Part shown: piece by piece, positions 52,096 through 63,684 of the stretch
Position numbering within the stretch: the first letter of the stretch is position 1
Layout of the letters: the number at the start of each line of letters is the position of its first letter
DNA from: Macrocybe gigantea
Lineage: Eukaryota; Basidiomycota; Agaricomycetes; Agaricales; Callistosporiaceae
Direction: 5' to 3'
DNA length: 64,000 bases
Assembly: GCA_011319805.1 (NCBI GenBank)
Contig: SJRY01000270.1
Coordinates: 248,001-312,000 of the forward strand
The notes under the pieces: generated by a model
Told to the model about the DNA's origin: nothing
Databases searched by the model: none
Seen by the model: only the letters and a program-made list of their open reading frames with translations
Position numbers and translations under genes: made by a program

Positions 52096-55000
52096 AATCT
52101 CGCGACACGACTCGATGTTTCGCCCACGATTGGCATCTCAAAACACTCGAAGGCATCACCGAACAAAGCGAATTCGTTCAAGGTTCTTCAAAACGTACAA
52201 TTGACGATCTAGATGCTGAAACCAGCGTCTACAAAAAACTTCGCTTCAAAAAGATCGTCGAGGAAAAAGATGAAGAAACCGTTTCGCTGGGATCAGAGCC
52301 GCTGGATTGGGGATCTGACGAGTATGTCATTCCTGATTGCTCACACATTCAAACTAACATGGCAATACAGCGACCTAATTACATAGATAATGCAGTTTGT
52401 AATGCCGAACATTTGAATAAACATCATGTTTACCCCTGTAATTGTGAGCAATGTAAGAAACGTGCCGATAAAGGCCTTTCATACTGGATCGTCGATTCCG
52501 GCGCATCCGGACATGTATCAGGAAATATAAATGACTACATGGCTTTTACCCGATGGGACGAGCCAAAATACTCGGCAACAGCAAACGGTCGCACTCCTAT
52601 TGAGGGATATGGAACAGTGTTTTTAAGACACAGGATTTATGAGACAAACGGCAGCATATCTGAAAAGATTACGCGCCTACACCCTGTCCTTCTGCTCGGA
52701 GATCCAAATCTGAGATTACTCTCGATGGGACAATTTCTCCGACAAAAACAAAATGTATTAGGCAATATCAATAGAATCACCTTTTACAAATATGGACGTC
52801 AACAAATGATCGCTCTTCCAGCCAAAAAGCCGGATACGATCTATGAAGTCGAAACTAAGATCTTAACCGATCTAGAGATGACGGCAACATATACCATGCT
52901 TGCCACGCCAACTTATGATATTTGGCACCAGCGGATGGGACATCCTTCTCGGATCGTCCTAACTAAAATGGATGAAGCAACTAGAGGTTTTCCTAAAAAT
53001 CTCGATATCCCAAAGATCGACGAATGACCTTGTTCTGGATGTGCACAAGGCAAAATGCCTGCACCGCATTTTCCCAAATCTGACAAAAGAGCCACCGCAC
53101 CTTGCGAGCTCATACACTCAGATTTAAAAGAATTCCCGATATTGTCCTATGGCAAATTCAAATGGACAATTACTTTCCTTGATGACTATAGCAGTTACGC
53201 CTGGGTTAGCCTCCTGCGAAACAAAACTGAAGCGAAAGATCGCATCAAAGAATTTGTAGCGTGGATGGAAACCCAACACAATCTTAAAGTTAAAAGATGG
53301 CGTTCTGATCAAGGGGGAGAATATATATCGGGAGAACTTCAGGAATTCATGCGATCCAAAGGAATTGAGATTGAATATTCGGTGCCTTACATGCACCAAC
53401 AAAATGGTCGAGCAGAACGTCTAAATCGGACATTAATGGAAAAGTGGCAAACAATGCGCTTCCATGCTTGTTTGCCGCCTTCTTGGTGGCAATTCACCAT
53501 TTTCCAAGCAGTACAGGTCTACAATCGTATGCCAACGCACCGCTTGAAATGGAAAACCCCTTACGAAATATTCTCGAACCAAAAACCTGATGTTTCGAAG
53601 CTTCGCGTCATGGGTTGTGGTGCTTATGTCTTCATTCATGAAATCAACGGAAAAATAAACTGTCACCGAGATCTGAACTAATGATTCACCTCGGGTTCAT
53701 TTCGAACAGCGAAGGTTATCTCTTCATGAGACGGCCAAATAATGTGCTTTTCCAAGCAACAAAGCCACCTTCGACGAAAGACTATTTCTGTGTTGCCCCA
53801 CATACAACCATGAAGATCCGCAAACACCCGACTTCAGAAGTAATGATGACGACTATGATCCATCGACTGGCGCACCTCCAGGTGGCGACAATAACGATGA
53901 TCCTGAAACTCCTCATCCACCTCCACCTTCGGAATCACGATCACGAGATCATGGTCAGACTCGTGATAGATCACGTGACCCCCCTTCAGAAAGAGAAGCT
54001 GATGCGCATGACGATGAAGCAGAAGCTCCGGATAATCCTCTACCGGGAAACCAGGAACCTATTCAGGAACCTGAAGAACGTCCCAATCCCTTCGAACCAC
54101 ACGAAGGTGATTTAGAAGAATTGTGTCGCCGCAGAGACCTGTGCGAACCCGCCGATATCTTAAATGATCCTAGGCGACCAACACGCAATCTTCCGAGACA
54201 AAGACCACAGAGAGATATCCATCCGCCCAAAAGGCCAGGCAATGTCTATGGAGATCGCCCTCCAACAGAACAATTTCGAGATATGAACCGACAACGGTTC
54301 TGGAGAAAGAATGTCGAAAACGACAGACCACCTTGAGAAGCACCGGTTCCCGGACTGACTCGAGAAGACGAACCCGTCAATTCTCCACCGAATATGGACA
54401 TTGATCCTGATATGGACACTAGATCCGATCTTACCTGAATAGTCTGGGAAGGGGGAGTAGAGCTATCAAATTATTTGCTTTCTAAAGCACTTCCAGTCGA
54501 TAGCGAAATTCCACAAACAATAGGCGACATAGAGTGCTTACCAGAGCAGCTCAAGAAGGAATGGAAAGACGCTTGCCGTGACGAGTTGTTGTCACTCGAA
54601 AAGCACAAGGTCTTTGAACTGGTGGACTTGCCGAAAGGCAGAAAACCTATAAAAAATAAATGGGTTTTCACCATAAAAGCGACGGATGAAAGAAAGCGCG
54701 CTTAGTCGCAAAAGGCTTCTCTCAGAAAGAGGGAATCGATTATGATGAGATTTTCTCGCCTGTCGTCCGATACGAGACTTGTGAATAATACTCGCAATAG
54801 CAGCTCTCGAAAATTGGGTTATTCTCGCCCTAGACGTCAAAACTGCTTTCTTATATGGCGATTTAGAAGTAGAAATATACATGGAGCAGCCAACAGGCTT
54901 TCAGCTGAAAGGCGCTCTAAAGAATAAAGTCCTGCGACTGAGAAAGGCGCTTTACGGACTTAAGCAAGCATCACTCGCCTGGTGGAAACAAGTTAACAAA

Positions 55001-56001
55001 ACCATGGCAAAACTAGGCTTTAAACGCCTATACACCGATGCTGGCATTTACATCTACAAAGAAGGCTCCAAACTTGTCGTAGCCATAATCTACGTAGATG
55101 ATGGACTCTTCCTAGGCCCAGATCGCAAACTTGCAGCCAAGAAGAAGTCCGAATTCATAAAGATCTGGGAATGCCGAGATCTAGGCGATGCTGAAGAATT
55201 CCTTGGCATCAAGATCAGACGTGATGGTCAAAAGATCATCCTCGACCAACAGGATTACCTCTGAAAGGTCGTTAAACATTTTGGCATTGAGAATGCGAAG
55301 ATCGCATCAACTCCTTTACCCGCCGGCTATCAACCGATAGCTAATAATGCGGCGATCAACCCAGAACTTCGATCACAATACCAAGCAGTTATTGGATCGC
55401 TCCTTTATCTTATGCTCGGTACAAGGCCTGACATAGCCTTTGCAGTCATCAAAATGTCACAATTCTCTGCGAACCCTTCGCAAGAACATCTTAATCGGGC
55501 AATGTACATTGTGCGATATCTCGCTGGTACTCCTGATTACCAATTGACTTTTGATGGTGCCTCAAACGAGGGACTAATTGCATATACCGACTCTGATGGG
55601 CTTCCGACCCGATCAAACGACGATCCATGACGGGTTTCTTTATGAAACTTGCTAATGCCACAATCTGCTGGAATTCGCGACTCCAAAAAACAGTGGCATT
55701 ATCCTCCACTGAAGCCGAATACATGGCGCTCTCTGATTGTAGCCGCCAAGTTGTTTGGATTCAGCAAATGTTCGCCGAACTAGGATTTAAAGAATCTAAA
55801 ACGCCAATCTGTGGCGACAATCAAGGTTCTATTTTCATAGGATCTAATCCAGTTCAAGAAAGACGAACAAAACATATAGACATTCGCTATCACTACATAC
55901 GCGAATGTGTTGAAGATGAAAAAGTCTCAGTAGTCTTCATTCCAGGGAACGAAAATCCTGCTGACATGTTCACAAAGAACTTGCACAAATCAAGTACCTA
56001 A
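52092..56001 (+). pseudogene. copia 1 Pol
   Basis: It overlaps the end of gag in the next frame. Protease active site WIVDSGASGHVSG (about 52485). Integrase zinc part HQRMGHPS...CSGC is broken by a TGA at 53027; the core is HSDLKEF...RWRSDQGGEYISGE...YMHQQNGRAERLNRT. Reverse transcriptase runs from about 54470, with a frameshift near 54705 and 54790, then KALYGLKQASLAWWKQ and IIYVDDGLFLG (YVDD 55091-55102). RNase H includes GSLLYLMLGTRPDIAFAV, TDSDG, LSSTEAEYMALSDCSRQVVW and RTKHIDIRYHYIRE. Several stops (53027, 53681, 54335, 55264, 55630) interrupt it. Confidence 0.8.
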
Positions 56002-56074
56002 AATTCCGCGAGCAATTAGGGCTTACCTTTTATGCCAAACGCACTCAAATTGAAGCTGCATTTAGCGAGGGGAG

Positions 56075-56383
56075 TGTTGAAAATGTGGCAGCAACCCTGC
56101 ACCCTACCATTTTCCCTCTGCCCTAATTTTCTTGGCTTCACAGCGCAGCCTGTATGCTCAGTCATACCCTGCACTATTATCACTAGGATTAGTGAGCGCA
56201 CCCTCAACCCTGATGGTCTGTGCGCCACTTAGATATGTATAAATATGTCCTATGTAGTATGCCAATAATATAACCGAGTTTCACTTAACCAAGCCTACGC
56301 AGTAAGACCAACCTCTAACAATCCACTAACGTAAGTAGTCCGTTCTAGCTCAAGAGCTTCCTAGCTTGGGTCCAGTTTCAACA
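56075..56383 (+). repeat. 3' LTR of copia 1
   Basis: 309 bp, four transitions from the 5' LTR by eye. Confidence 0.95.
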
Positions 56384-58747
56384 CAATCCAATTTCGCGAA
56401 CGAGGCGTTGGTGTGTGGTCGCGGGTAACGGTTTCGTGAAGATGTCGGCGAGGTTGTCCTCGGATGCGCAATGGAAAATCTCAATCTCGTTAGAGATCAC
56501 CTTTTCGTGGACGAAATGGTGTTGGATGTCGATGTGCTTGCTCCGCGCATGAAAGCCCGAATTCGCTGAGAATTATCGTCGAGCTGTTGTCGATAAAGAG
56601 TGTCATCGGGTCGCTGATGGGATATTGAAGCTCATCGTAGACATGGCATAGCCATGCTGCTTCGCGAGTCGCGAGGCTGGCAGCCATGTATTCCGCCTCC
56701 ATTGAAGACAGCGCGATGGTCGGTTGTTTCTTCGCGCGCCATGAAATTGGTCTGCCGGCTAGAAGAAAAACATAGCCAGTGGTCGATCGGCGGTCGTTGG
56801 GGTCGGATCCCAGTCAGCGTCGCAATAGCTGGTCGGCGTAGTGTCTGCGGTCATCCCGTAGGTGATTCCGTAGTCGCGCGTTCCGTTGAGGTAGCGGAAG
56901 ACATGTTTGACGGCAGTCCAATGAGCCGGTGATGGGTTAGAAGAAAATTGACTTAGCTTCTGAACCGCATAGGCTATGTTGGGTCGCGTCCCTATGGCGG
57001 CATACATTAGTGATCCGATGGCCTGCAAGTATTCGGGGATATGGTGGGTTTCCCCTTCAGGGGTTTTCTTGAGTATGACGTGAGGATCGAGCGGCATCTT
57101 GATGGGGTGGGAGTCTTGCATGCCGTGTCGTTTGAGAATGCGCACGACATATTGAGATTGGGAGATCCGGATGGTTCCCGTCTCATTGTTGCGGTGGAGT
57201 TCAAGGCCAACGACTTGGCAGGCTTCGCCTAGGTTGGTTATCTTGAACCGGGATGCAAGCTGGGCCTTAGCTCGCATCGTCACGTCGTCGTCGGAAGCGA
57301 TGATGAACATGTCATCAACGTGAATGGCAACAATTACTAAATCATTACCAAGCTGCCGAAAATAGACGCATTGGTCGGAGAAGAGGCGCGTGAAGCTGAG
57401 TTCGAGGAAAATTTTATTCAGCTTCGCGTTCCATTCTCTCCCTGACTGCTTGAGTCCGTAGAGGGTCTTGAGCAGCAGCAGGACGTTATCTGTCCCGTCT
57501 TCATAGCTGGGGGGCTGGATCATGTAGATCTCCTCTTGGAGGTCTCCATTTAGGTAAGCTCCCACAGCATCAATCACATGCGTTTTGAGTCCTAAACGGG
57601 CGGCGAGTGCAATTAGCAGGCGCAACGTCTCCAGGCGCATCACTGGCACAAACGTCTCCGTGAAATCCATGCCAGGGATTTGGCTGAAGCCCTTTGCGAC
57701 CAGCCGTGCCTTGTATTTCGTCACCCGCCCCTCGCTATCCCGTTTGATGTGAAAGACCCACTTGCAAGGCACGGCCTTGCGCCCTGCAGGTAAGCCCTTC
57801 CTTTTCCAGGTTCCCAAGTCCCTGAGCTGGCTGATCTCATCGTCCATAGCCGCTTTCCATTTTGGCCAGTCAGGCGACTCCTGTGCCTCATGCAATGTCC
57901 GCGGCTCATTGGCCGCTTCCCCTCCTACCAATGCGAAGTCGACGAACTCGAATTCGTCATCGTCGGCTTCCTCAATGCCGACGTTCGCGCGTTCTGCATT
58001 CGCTTTTGGCCTATGGCTGGCTGGATTGTGCAGTCTTGCATAATTCGGCTGGGGTTTGTCCATTACGCGAGTCGTTCGCCGCTGGAGAATTGTTGCAACC
58101 GGAATTTTCGACGGGGTGAGTCCTTTTGCTGGCCGAATTTCTGGTGCAACGTTTTGATCAGTGCCTGATGACATTGTCCCTGCAGCCCTGCTCGCGCTGC
58201 TGGGAACCAGGTTTGCCGGATCCGGCTTGCTTTCCAGATTCGGTGTGTTCTGGCTCACTGGCTCCCCCTCAAGCTGGGAAGGCTGAGCTGGTTCCAGAAT
58301 TATATCATCGTCATGTTCCTCCGGCAGGTCCTCCAGCAAAAAAATGACGTTCCGTGATGTCAATATTCGCCGCGCGCTTGGACTGTAGTAGCGGTAGCCC
58401 TTCATCCCAGCCGCGATTCTGGTAAAGATGAATTTTCGCGACTTGGCATCGAGCTTACTGATTTTGCCATTCTGATTTAGGACCCAGCACAGTCGGCCGA
58501 ACTCCTGCAGATCGGCGATGTCTGGTTTTTTGCCCGTAAAAACCTCGTCGGGCATCTGTCCTTTCAGCGCATTGGTCAGTGAGCGATTTCGGAGGTAATT
58601 GGAGTACGTGATAGCCTCCGGCCATAGGAATTTTGGTACGTTCCATGCAATCATCATTGCGCAGGCCCGTTCGACTAACATTCGGTTCAGTCGCTCGGCA
58701 ATTCCATTTTGGGAAGGTGAGTGCGCGGCTGTGATTTCTAACTCCAT
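56384..58747 (-). pseudogene. copia 2 Pol, integrase end, RT and RNase H
   Basis: A long open frame (58747-56759): integrase end SPSQNGIAERLNRMLVERAC, then the RT part [97 protein letters not shown] (HVDD where YVDD is usual) and GSLMYAAIGTRPNIAYAVQK. It shifts frame near 56800. RNase H follows (SSMEAEYMAASLATREAAWL; DNSSTIILSE), and the end HFVHEKVISNEIEIFHCASE and LADIFTKPL reads in further frames to REIGL, where copia 1 is inserted. Confidence 0.8.
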
Positions 58748-59880
58748 CCCACAGCCGAGAAGAAAATCGCGGAATGCTGTATTGATGAACTCGCCTCCAC
58801 CATCAGCGCGGAACTTCCTAATTTTTCTCCCTGTCTGCGTCTCGAACCACGCCTTGTAGTTCTTGAAGCACGGTAAGGCCTCGCTCTTCTTTTTTATGAA
58901 ATTGACCGTGGACTTCCTGCTTTTCCCATCAGTGAAGCTGACATAATAAAGCTCGCCTCAGATTCCGGCTACGCGCGCAGGTCCCCACATGTCGGCAACA
59001 ATGAGATCGCCGATTTCCTTGATCTCGGTCTCAGACTCCTTTGGGAATGGCATGACATGTTGCTTTGCCTGTATGCAGGTGTCGCACTGTGTACTCGGTT
59101 CACGTGACTCATCCACATCAAGTCCAGTTACGAGTCCCTTAGCCTTCATGGCCCGGATGCCATCCATATGGAGGTGGCCAAGGACCTTGTGCCACTCGTC
59201 CCAAGTACGTTTCGCCAGATTCCTGCTGCTAACGCGAACATCTTTGGAGTAGGCCCCTGGACAGCTGCAATGGCTCTCATGTCATACAGCCACCCGATCC
59301 GGGTCCCCTCCATGACAACTGACCGGCTTTTTGGTGCGATCATGGCAATTTTGTCACCCAAAAGGTTTAGATCAAATCCGGCCTCCATCATCGCGCCTAC
59401 ACAAATCAGGTTAAATGGCGCGCTAGGCATATGGAGCACATCCCTTAGGAGGAAGGTGTGAGATTTCCCTCCCACGTCTCCAACAATCCTGACCGTTCCC
59501 TTGCCTATTACAGGTGCTGGCTTGCTGCCAAATCCTCGCACGGAATGGCCGACGACTTCCTGGTAAGTGATGAAATACTTCCTTTCCCGGGTGATGTGTT
59601 TGGTGACAGCGCTGTCCGCAAGCCACACTTGGCTCGAGATACCCGCTAGGGCCATCATTTCGTCGCCGTCGCCATCCACTCCTGCGCATGCCCAATCGGG
59701 CGGGTCCTTGGAGTCCTCTCCAACATGTGCGCTATCTGACTTCTTTGGATTCTGCCCGGACCTTCCCTCACCCTTGTCGTCTGCCTTCTTTTTCACGTGC
59801 TCCGAGGCGTAATGCCCCTTCTGTCCACAAACGAAGCAGTTCCCTGTGAACTTCTTCTTTTTCTTCTCCTGCTTCCCTGC
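58748..59880 (-). pseudogene. copia 2 zinc knuckle, protease and integrase N-terminus
   Basis: Minus strand: knuckle CFVCGQKGHYASEH (about 59845-59805; last Cys replaced by His), then the protease site VWLADSAVTKHITRERKYF (DSA instead of DSG), VLHMPSAPFNLICVGAMMEA and the GAG-pre-integrase part WRNVLGTSGTRSLATSIWMA, which departs from the family by a shift near 59200. The continuation is HMDGIRAMKAKGLVTGLDV, CDTCIQAKQHVMPFPKE (zinc CxxC). Frame breaks at 59146 and 58958. Confidence 0.75.
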
Positions 59881-59904
59881 CAGGGCTGTTTTGTCCTTGG
59901 GCTC

Positions 59905-60498
59905 TCACACACAATGCTCAACCTCAAGAATTCGTGAGATCAAGTTTGCCGAGTTATCAAGGGTCGCGGTATCGACGCTGGAAATAAAGTTATTCCAGGA
60001 TTCCGGTAATGAGGTGAGTAGGGTGATGGAAAATTCCGCATCAGAAACCTTCTGCCCTAGTGAGTTCAGTTCCTCGCGATAGCCCTGCATCGTTCTGATG
60101 TGTTCCTCGATCGGTGTGGCTTCCTCGCACTGTGCGCGGAAGAGCTTTCTGCACATGACAACAATGCCTAGGGCCCCCTGGGGCTCCATCATTGTCTTCA
60201 GGGTGCTCCAAGCTCCCGACGCGCTTTCTGCTGACATCACGTACACGAAGATCTGGTCACCTACACGTGATCAGATCGTTGTCAAGGCTTGGCGGTCCCT
60301 CTTCTTCCATGCTGCCAGTTTCTCATCTGATGGTTCCGGCATCTTTTCCTCGCCCGTAACGATTTCCCACTGACCTTTTTCGATGAATAGGTCCATCATC
60401 TTGACCCTCCAGATCATGTAGTTCTCGGGTCCTCGCAGCGGCTCGATGCGGATGACGTTCGTCGCTTGGGTGGCTATGTCGGCAACAGTTTCGGACAT
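59905..60498 (-). pseudogene. copia 2 Gag
   Basis: Minus strand from ATG 60498: IRIEPLRGPENYMIWRVKMM, then DEKLAAWKKRDRQALTTI to a stop at 60271. It resumes at 60246: AESASGAWSTLKTMMEPQGA, ALGIVVMCRKLFRAQCEEAT, LPESWNNFISSVDTATLDNS, ILEVEHCV and a stop. Typical copia Gag (UBN2) with two interruptions. Confidence 0.8.
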
Positions 60499-60573
60499 GG
60501 TGGCAGTGTAGGGGGTTTAGCTGGTAGTGTCGAGGGTGTGCAGGTAGAGAAAAATATTTTTTAGAGATTTAGG

Positions 60574-60588
60574 CCGGGGCCCATAACC
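60574..60588 (-). promoter_or_regulatory. primer binding site of copia 2
   Basis: On the minus strand the base after the 5' LTR begins ggttatgggccccgg, the same 15 bases as copia 1. Confidence 0.6.
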
Positions 60589-60796
60589 TGTAGAAAAATC
60601 GTAGACAACCTTGTTGCATTCTTGTAGACTACGAGCCCTTTTATACATAGTCGTAGGCCTTTTCCTAGCTACGAAACTTGTAAGGTAGTTCTGATACAGT
60701 ATGCTAATATATCACTGATATATATAATAAAGTCGGGCACAGCCCAGTGTGCGTGTATCTATGCTCGTCGTGATATGGGATTACCCACTTTCAACA
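60589..60796 (-). repeat. 5' LTR of copia 2
   Basis: 208 bp, apparently identical to 50376-50583. TATAAAAG (minus strand, near 60640) is a likely TATA element. Confidence 0.95.
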
Positions 60797-60899
60797 AACG
60801 TTTTCATTTTGAAGACTTACCTTGATGGCGGGATCACGGCTGTGAACGAGTTTCTTATCGTGCGACACCGGTGAGTTTACCACGCCGCTATATTCATGC

Positions 60900-61430
60900 T
60901 ATCTTTGCTCAGGACGTATTTCTCGACACATTTTTTCATTCAATGGCAATTCAGAACTCCTTCTTGCAATGAGGATTTTTCTCCATCCCACCTCCGCATA
61001 TGTCTCATCGACTTCGAATTTGCCATGAAATTTCCGCAAAGAATGCCCTGAAGTTGAGCGTGTTTCAATTGGCTGCCCGCTCGGCAGCTCTCCCACCAAT
61101 CTAGATGATTACGCCTGTCCTCTGCAGCCGAGATCGCTTCAGGAAGACCATATAACCCATTCAAATCGGACATTTGGCGACTGAGAAATAATTTCTCAGA
61201 CTTCAGAGTTGGTGGTTGTTGCTCTCGTCCTCACCATCTGCCCTTTCCCCGCCTCCCACTTGCTCTTCCAGAGCACGATATGTGCTATTTATAAAATCCT
61301 ATTGGATGTAGCTGATAATAATCCAACTCGACGATAAAATGCTAGACAGGCGTTGGACAGAGTTCAAACGGTGGTTAATTCTATGCCGCCAGAGTCCCTC
61401 CTCAGTGAGAAGTTCTCACTTCGCCTGTTG
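60900..61430 (+). pseudogene. kinase-like family copy E, fragment
   Basis: Plus strand. Only the C-terminal half is left: DFEFAMKFPQ (61010-61040), then in another frame VERVSIGCPLGSSPTNLDDY and ACPLQP, followed by shifted traces of the FKLDIWQLGNSFSDF segment (61155-61205) and of the last exon (61330-61400). Several frame changes and stops. Confidence 0.7.
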
Positions 61431-63684
61431 TTATTGAGATGACTGATGAAAGTCACGTTTTCTCCCTCAAACCAAATCATCCGTTTCATGGATCTGCGTT
61501 ACAGCGTTTAGAATCCAGTTTCAATTCTTGCAATGGCTTGCATGTATCAACAATGCCTGGTCCTCGGGACGATGCTCGTGACTTACGACACATGTACTCG
61601 TACATCCACTAGACTCGCATTTATTGTCCCAGAACGACTCGCCGCCTCATGCTTCTTCATTCTGAATGACGCATTATCAAGCAGATCAAAACCTAGAAAA
61701 CGGGTGTAAAAGCGGTATGGCTATCGATGATTTCCTCAACAGGTGAAGTCCACACGTTGATGCGCCTTTTCTTCTTTTCCGCTGTTTCTGGCCAGAGATG
61801 GTGCATGATACCCTGCGCCGGAACATTTGTCGGCGGCCTCGCTTGATGACATCTTTTTTGCTTTCACATCTTGGTCTCACGCGCATCTGCTAGTGGGATA
61901 TTGCTTCGGAAAGAATGATTTCATCGACCTCGCGATCGTAGTCAAGTTGCTATGCTCGTTCCTATATCTAGGTGTGATTGGAATCCGCTTTTTCTTCCCG
62001 AGCTATAGGTACTTTTCAAACTGCGGTGGTGCGGCGCATATCACATAAGTGTCCCTGTTGTTGACTGTCTAGTTGTGAGTCGTCGTTTTTCATGTTGTGT
62101 ACATTTATCATTGCCCTCATGGTCAACGAGATGTCTGTGGACCGCCTCTGCTCTTAGAAGAACAAAAAAACATAGTATAACGTGTACGTGTTCATGTCCG
62201 AAGTGTCCAACCTCCAAACAGAAATGCGTTCTGGTGTGTGACAAGTCATCCGCTTTTTCTCCATAGTTCATAAACACGTCACTAATCTTTTTTTGCACGG
62301 CACACCAGAAAAAGGCATTGAAAGCTATTGAGGGCGCTACTAAGGTCTGCCTTCTAATATTTCCATCCTGTCACTAAGTCCATGGTGTCGTGGTTGAAAA
62401 CTCACTGCCTTTTCACTTCTTGCAGTGGCGTAATGGGCGCGAACAAGGACTGTATCATCGGGTGTCCAACCTGGCATGGAGCAGCCATCATCTTCGACGG
62501 ACTCGTCAGACGCCATGCATGCCAGGTCCTCCAAGCACTGGTGGAATACGTGGATAACTGTGTCGTTCCTCGGGCATCCACAACGGCAGCGGCTAAATTC
62601 CTCACAAGGTTATATTTCATTAATGACAAGACCGAATAGACCGAATAGCTATACAGAGGTACATAAGTGGAAGACAGAAAGAAAAAAAGCCAGCGAATAG
62701 AATTCACTCTTCAGAATCGGGACCAGTGTTAGAAACCATACTTCCGCTTAATCAATGTGTTAGCAACGAATGATAGAAGTGACGAAATGCGTAACTCAGC
62801 CCTTTGACAGTGTCTTGCGGATACGAGAATAAGGCTACCATCACCGAATTTCAGTTTGAGTAGGTCCTAGTTTAACCCTGGTGAATAGCTACATCTCACG
62901 CATAGGATGAGATTATTACGCACCCCCCTAGTACTTTCAATTCTGTCCATAAACTCGCCAACATATTGCTGCCCATGCCAGGTAAAGCGCCAATTTCCCT
63001 GTCAAAATAATTCAGTCCGATCCTGCCAAACCGTGCGGGTTCCTGATTCAGGAGACTTGCTCGAAGGGCAACAGCAAATCGTTCTGAAAACGTCAGTCCC
63101 GGAATAGTAGTCTTGTGGTGTCGTCAGTTGGACGTGCAACATATGTTGTACAGAGCGTCATACCATCGTTCAGATGGTTAACTGGCTGAGAATGTGCAGT
63201 GCGGGAATGTCTGTGAGATTGTAAGGCGTAAGAGAGTTCTTTTAAGCTTGCAAGCCCAAAATTTCAAACTCAAATTACAGCATTCTGTGAAGAATACTCA
63301 CGTCGACTCATGGAAAGAAAATTGCTGGATCTCCCTTATTGGCGAAATTGAAATTGGAACGGCCGCTCTAACGTCAAGTGTTCCCTTGCATGAGCATGAG
63401 AAAATCAGGTATCGAGTCAAGGATGGAGCTGTGGAAGCTTCTTGATGAGCCCAGAGCCCGAATCGTGCTGAACCTGTGCAGAGATAAACGGAAGAATGCG
63501 TCAGACAGATGAGATTCAAAGCCCACTGTACCTTGCGCTCAGGTAGAAGTCCATCAGATTTGAAACTCCGCAAGTTGTGGCGAACATCTTGCTTTGGGTC
63601 GTCGCAGACATTCCAATTCCAACAACCCAACTTACCCCCGGCTCTGTGATAGCAGATATTTTCATGACCCTTTAGCGACTTATC
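61431..63684. other. no gene recognised; includes the 5' flank of kinase copy F
   Basis: Only unsupported frames, for example a 73-codon frame at 61827-62048 with a hydrophobic stretch and an 85-codon frame at 62382-62639. The block tttgaaactccgcaag at about 63557 is the kinase-family 5' flank. Confidence 0.45.

Larger units (their letters stand above)
50608..56383 (+). mobile_element. Ty1/copia retrotransposon 1 (nested)
   Basis: 5776 bp with 309-bp LTRs and target duplication CAATC (50603-50607 and 56384-56388). It is inserted into the last codons of the pol gene of copia 2, a few bases before that element's polypurine tract and 3' LTR, on the opposite strand. The LTRs differ at four positions by eye, all transitions. 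Confidence 0.95.
50376..60796 (-). mobile_element. Ty1/copia retrotransposon 2 (outer), containing copia 1
   Basis: LTRs of 208 bp at 50376-50583 and 60589-60796 in direct orientation, target duplication AACGT (50371-50375 and 60797-60801). The element reads on the minus strand (gag near 60498, 5' LTR on the right). Copia order is gag, protease, integrase, RT, RNase H. Without the nested element it is about 4.65 kb. The LTR copies look identical by eye. Confidence 0.95.

Noticed and set aside
61827..62048. 73-codon frame with a hydrophobic stretch
   Set aside because: No family, no splice partners, AT-rich surroundings; the hydrophobicity may be due to T-rich codons.
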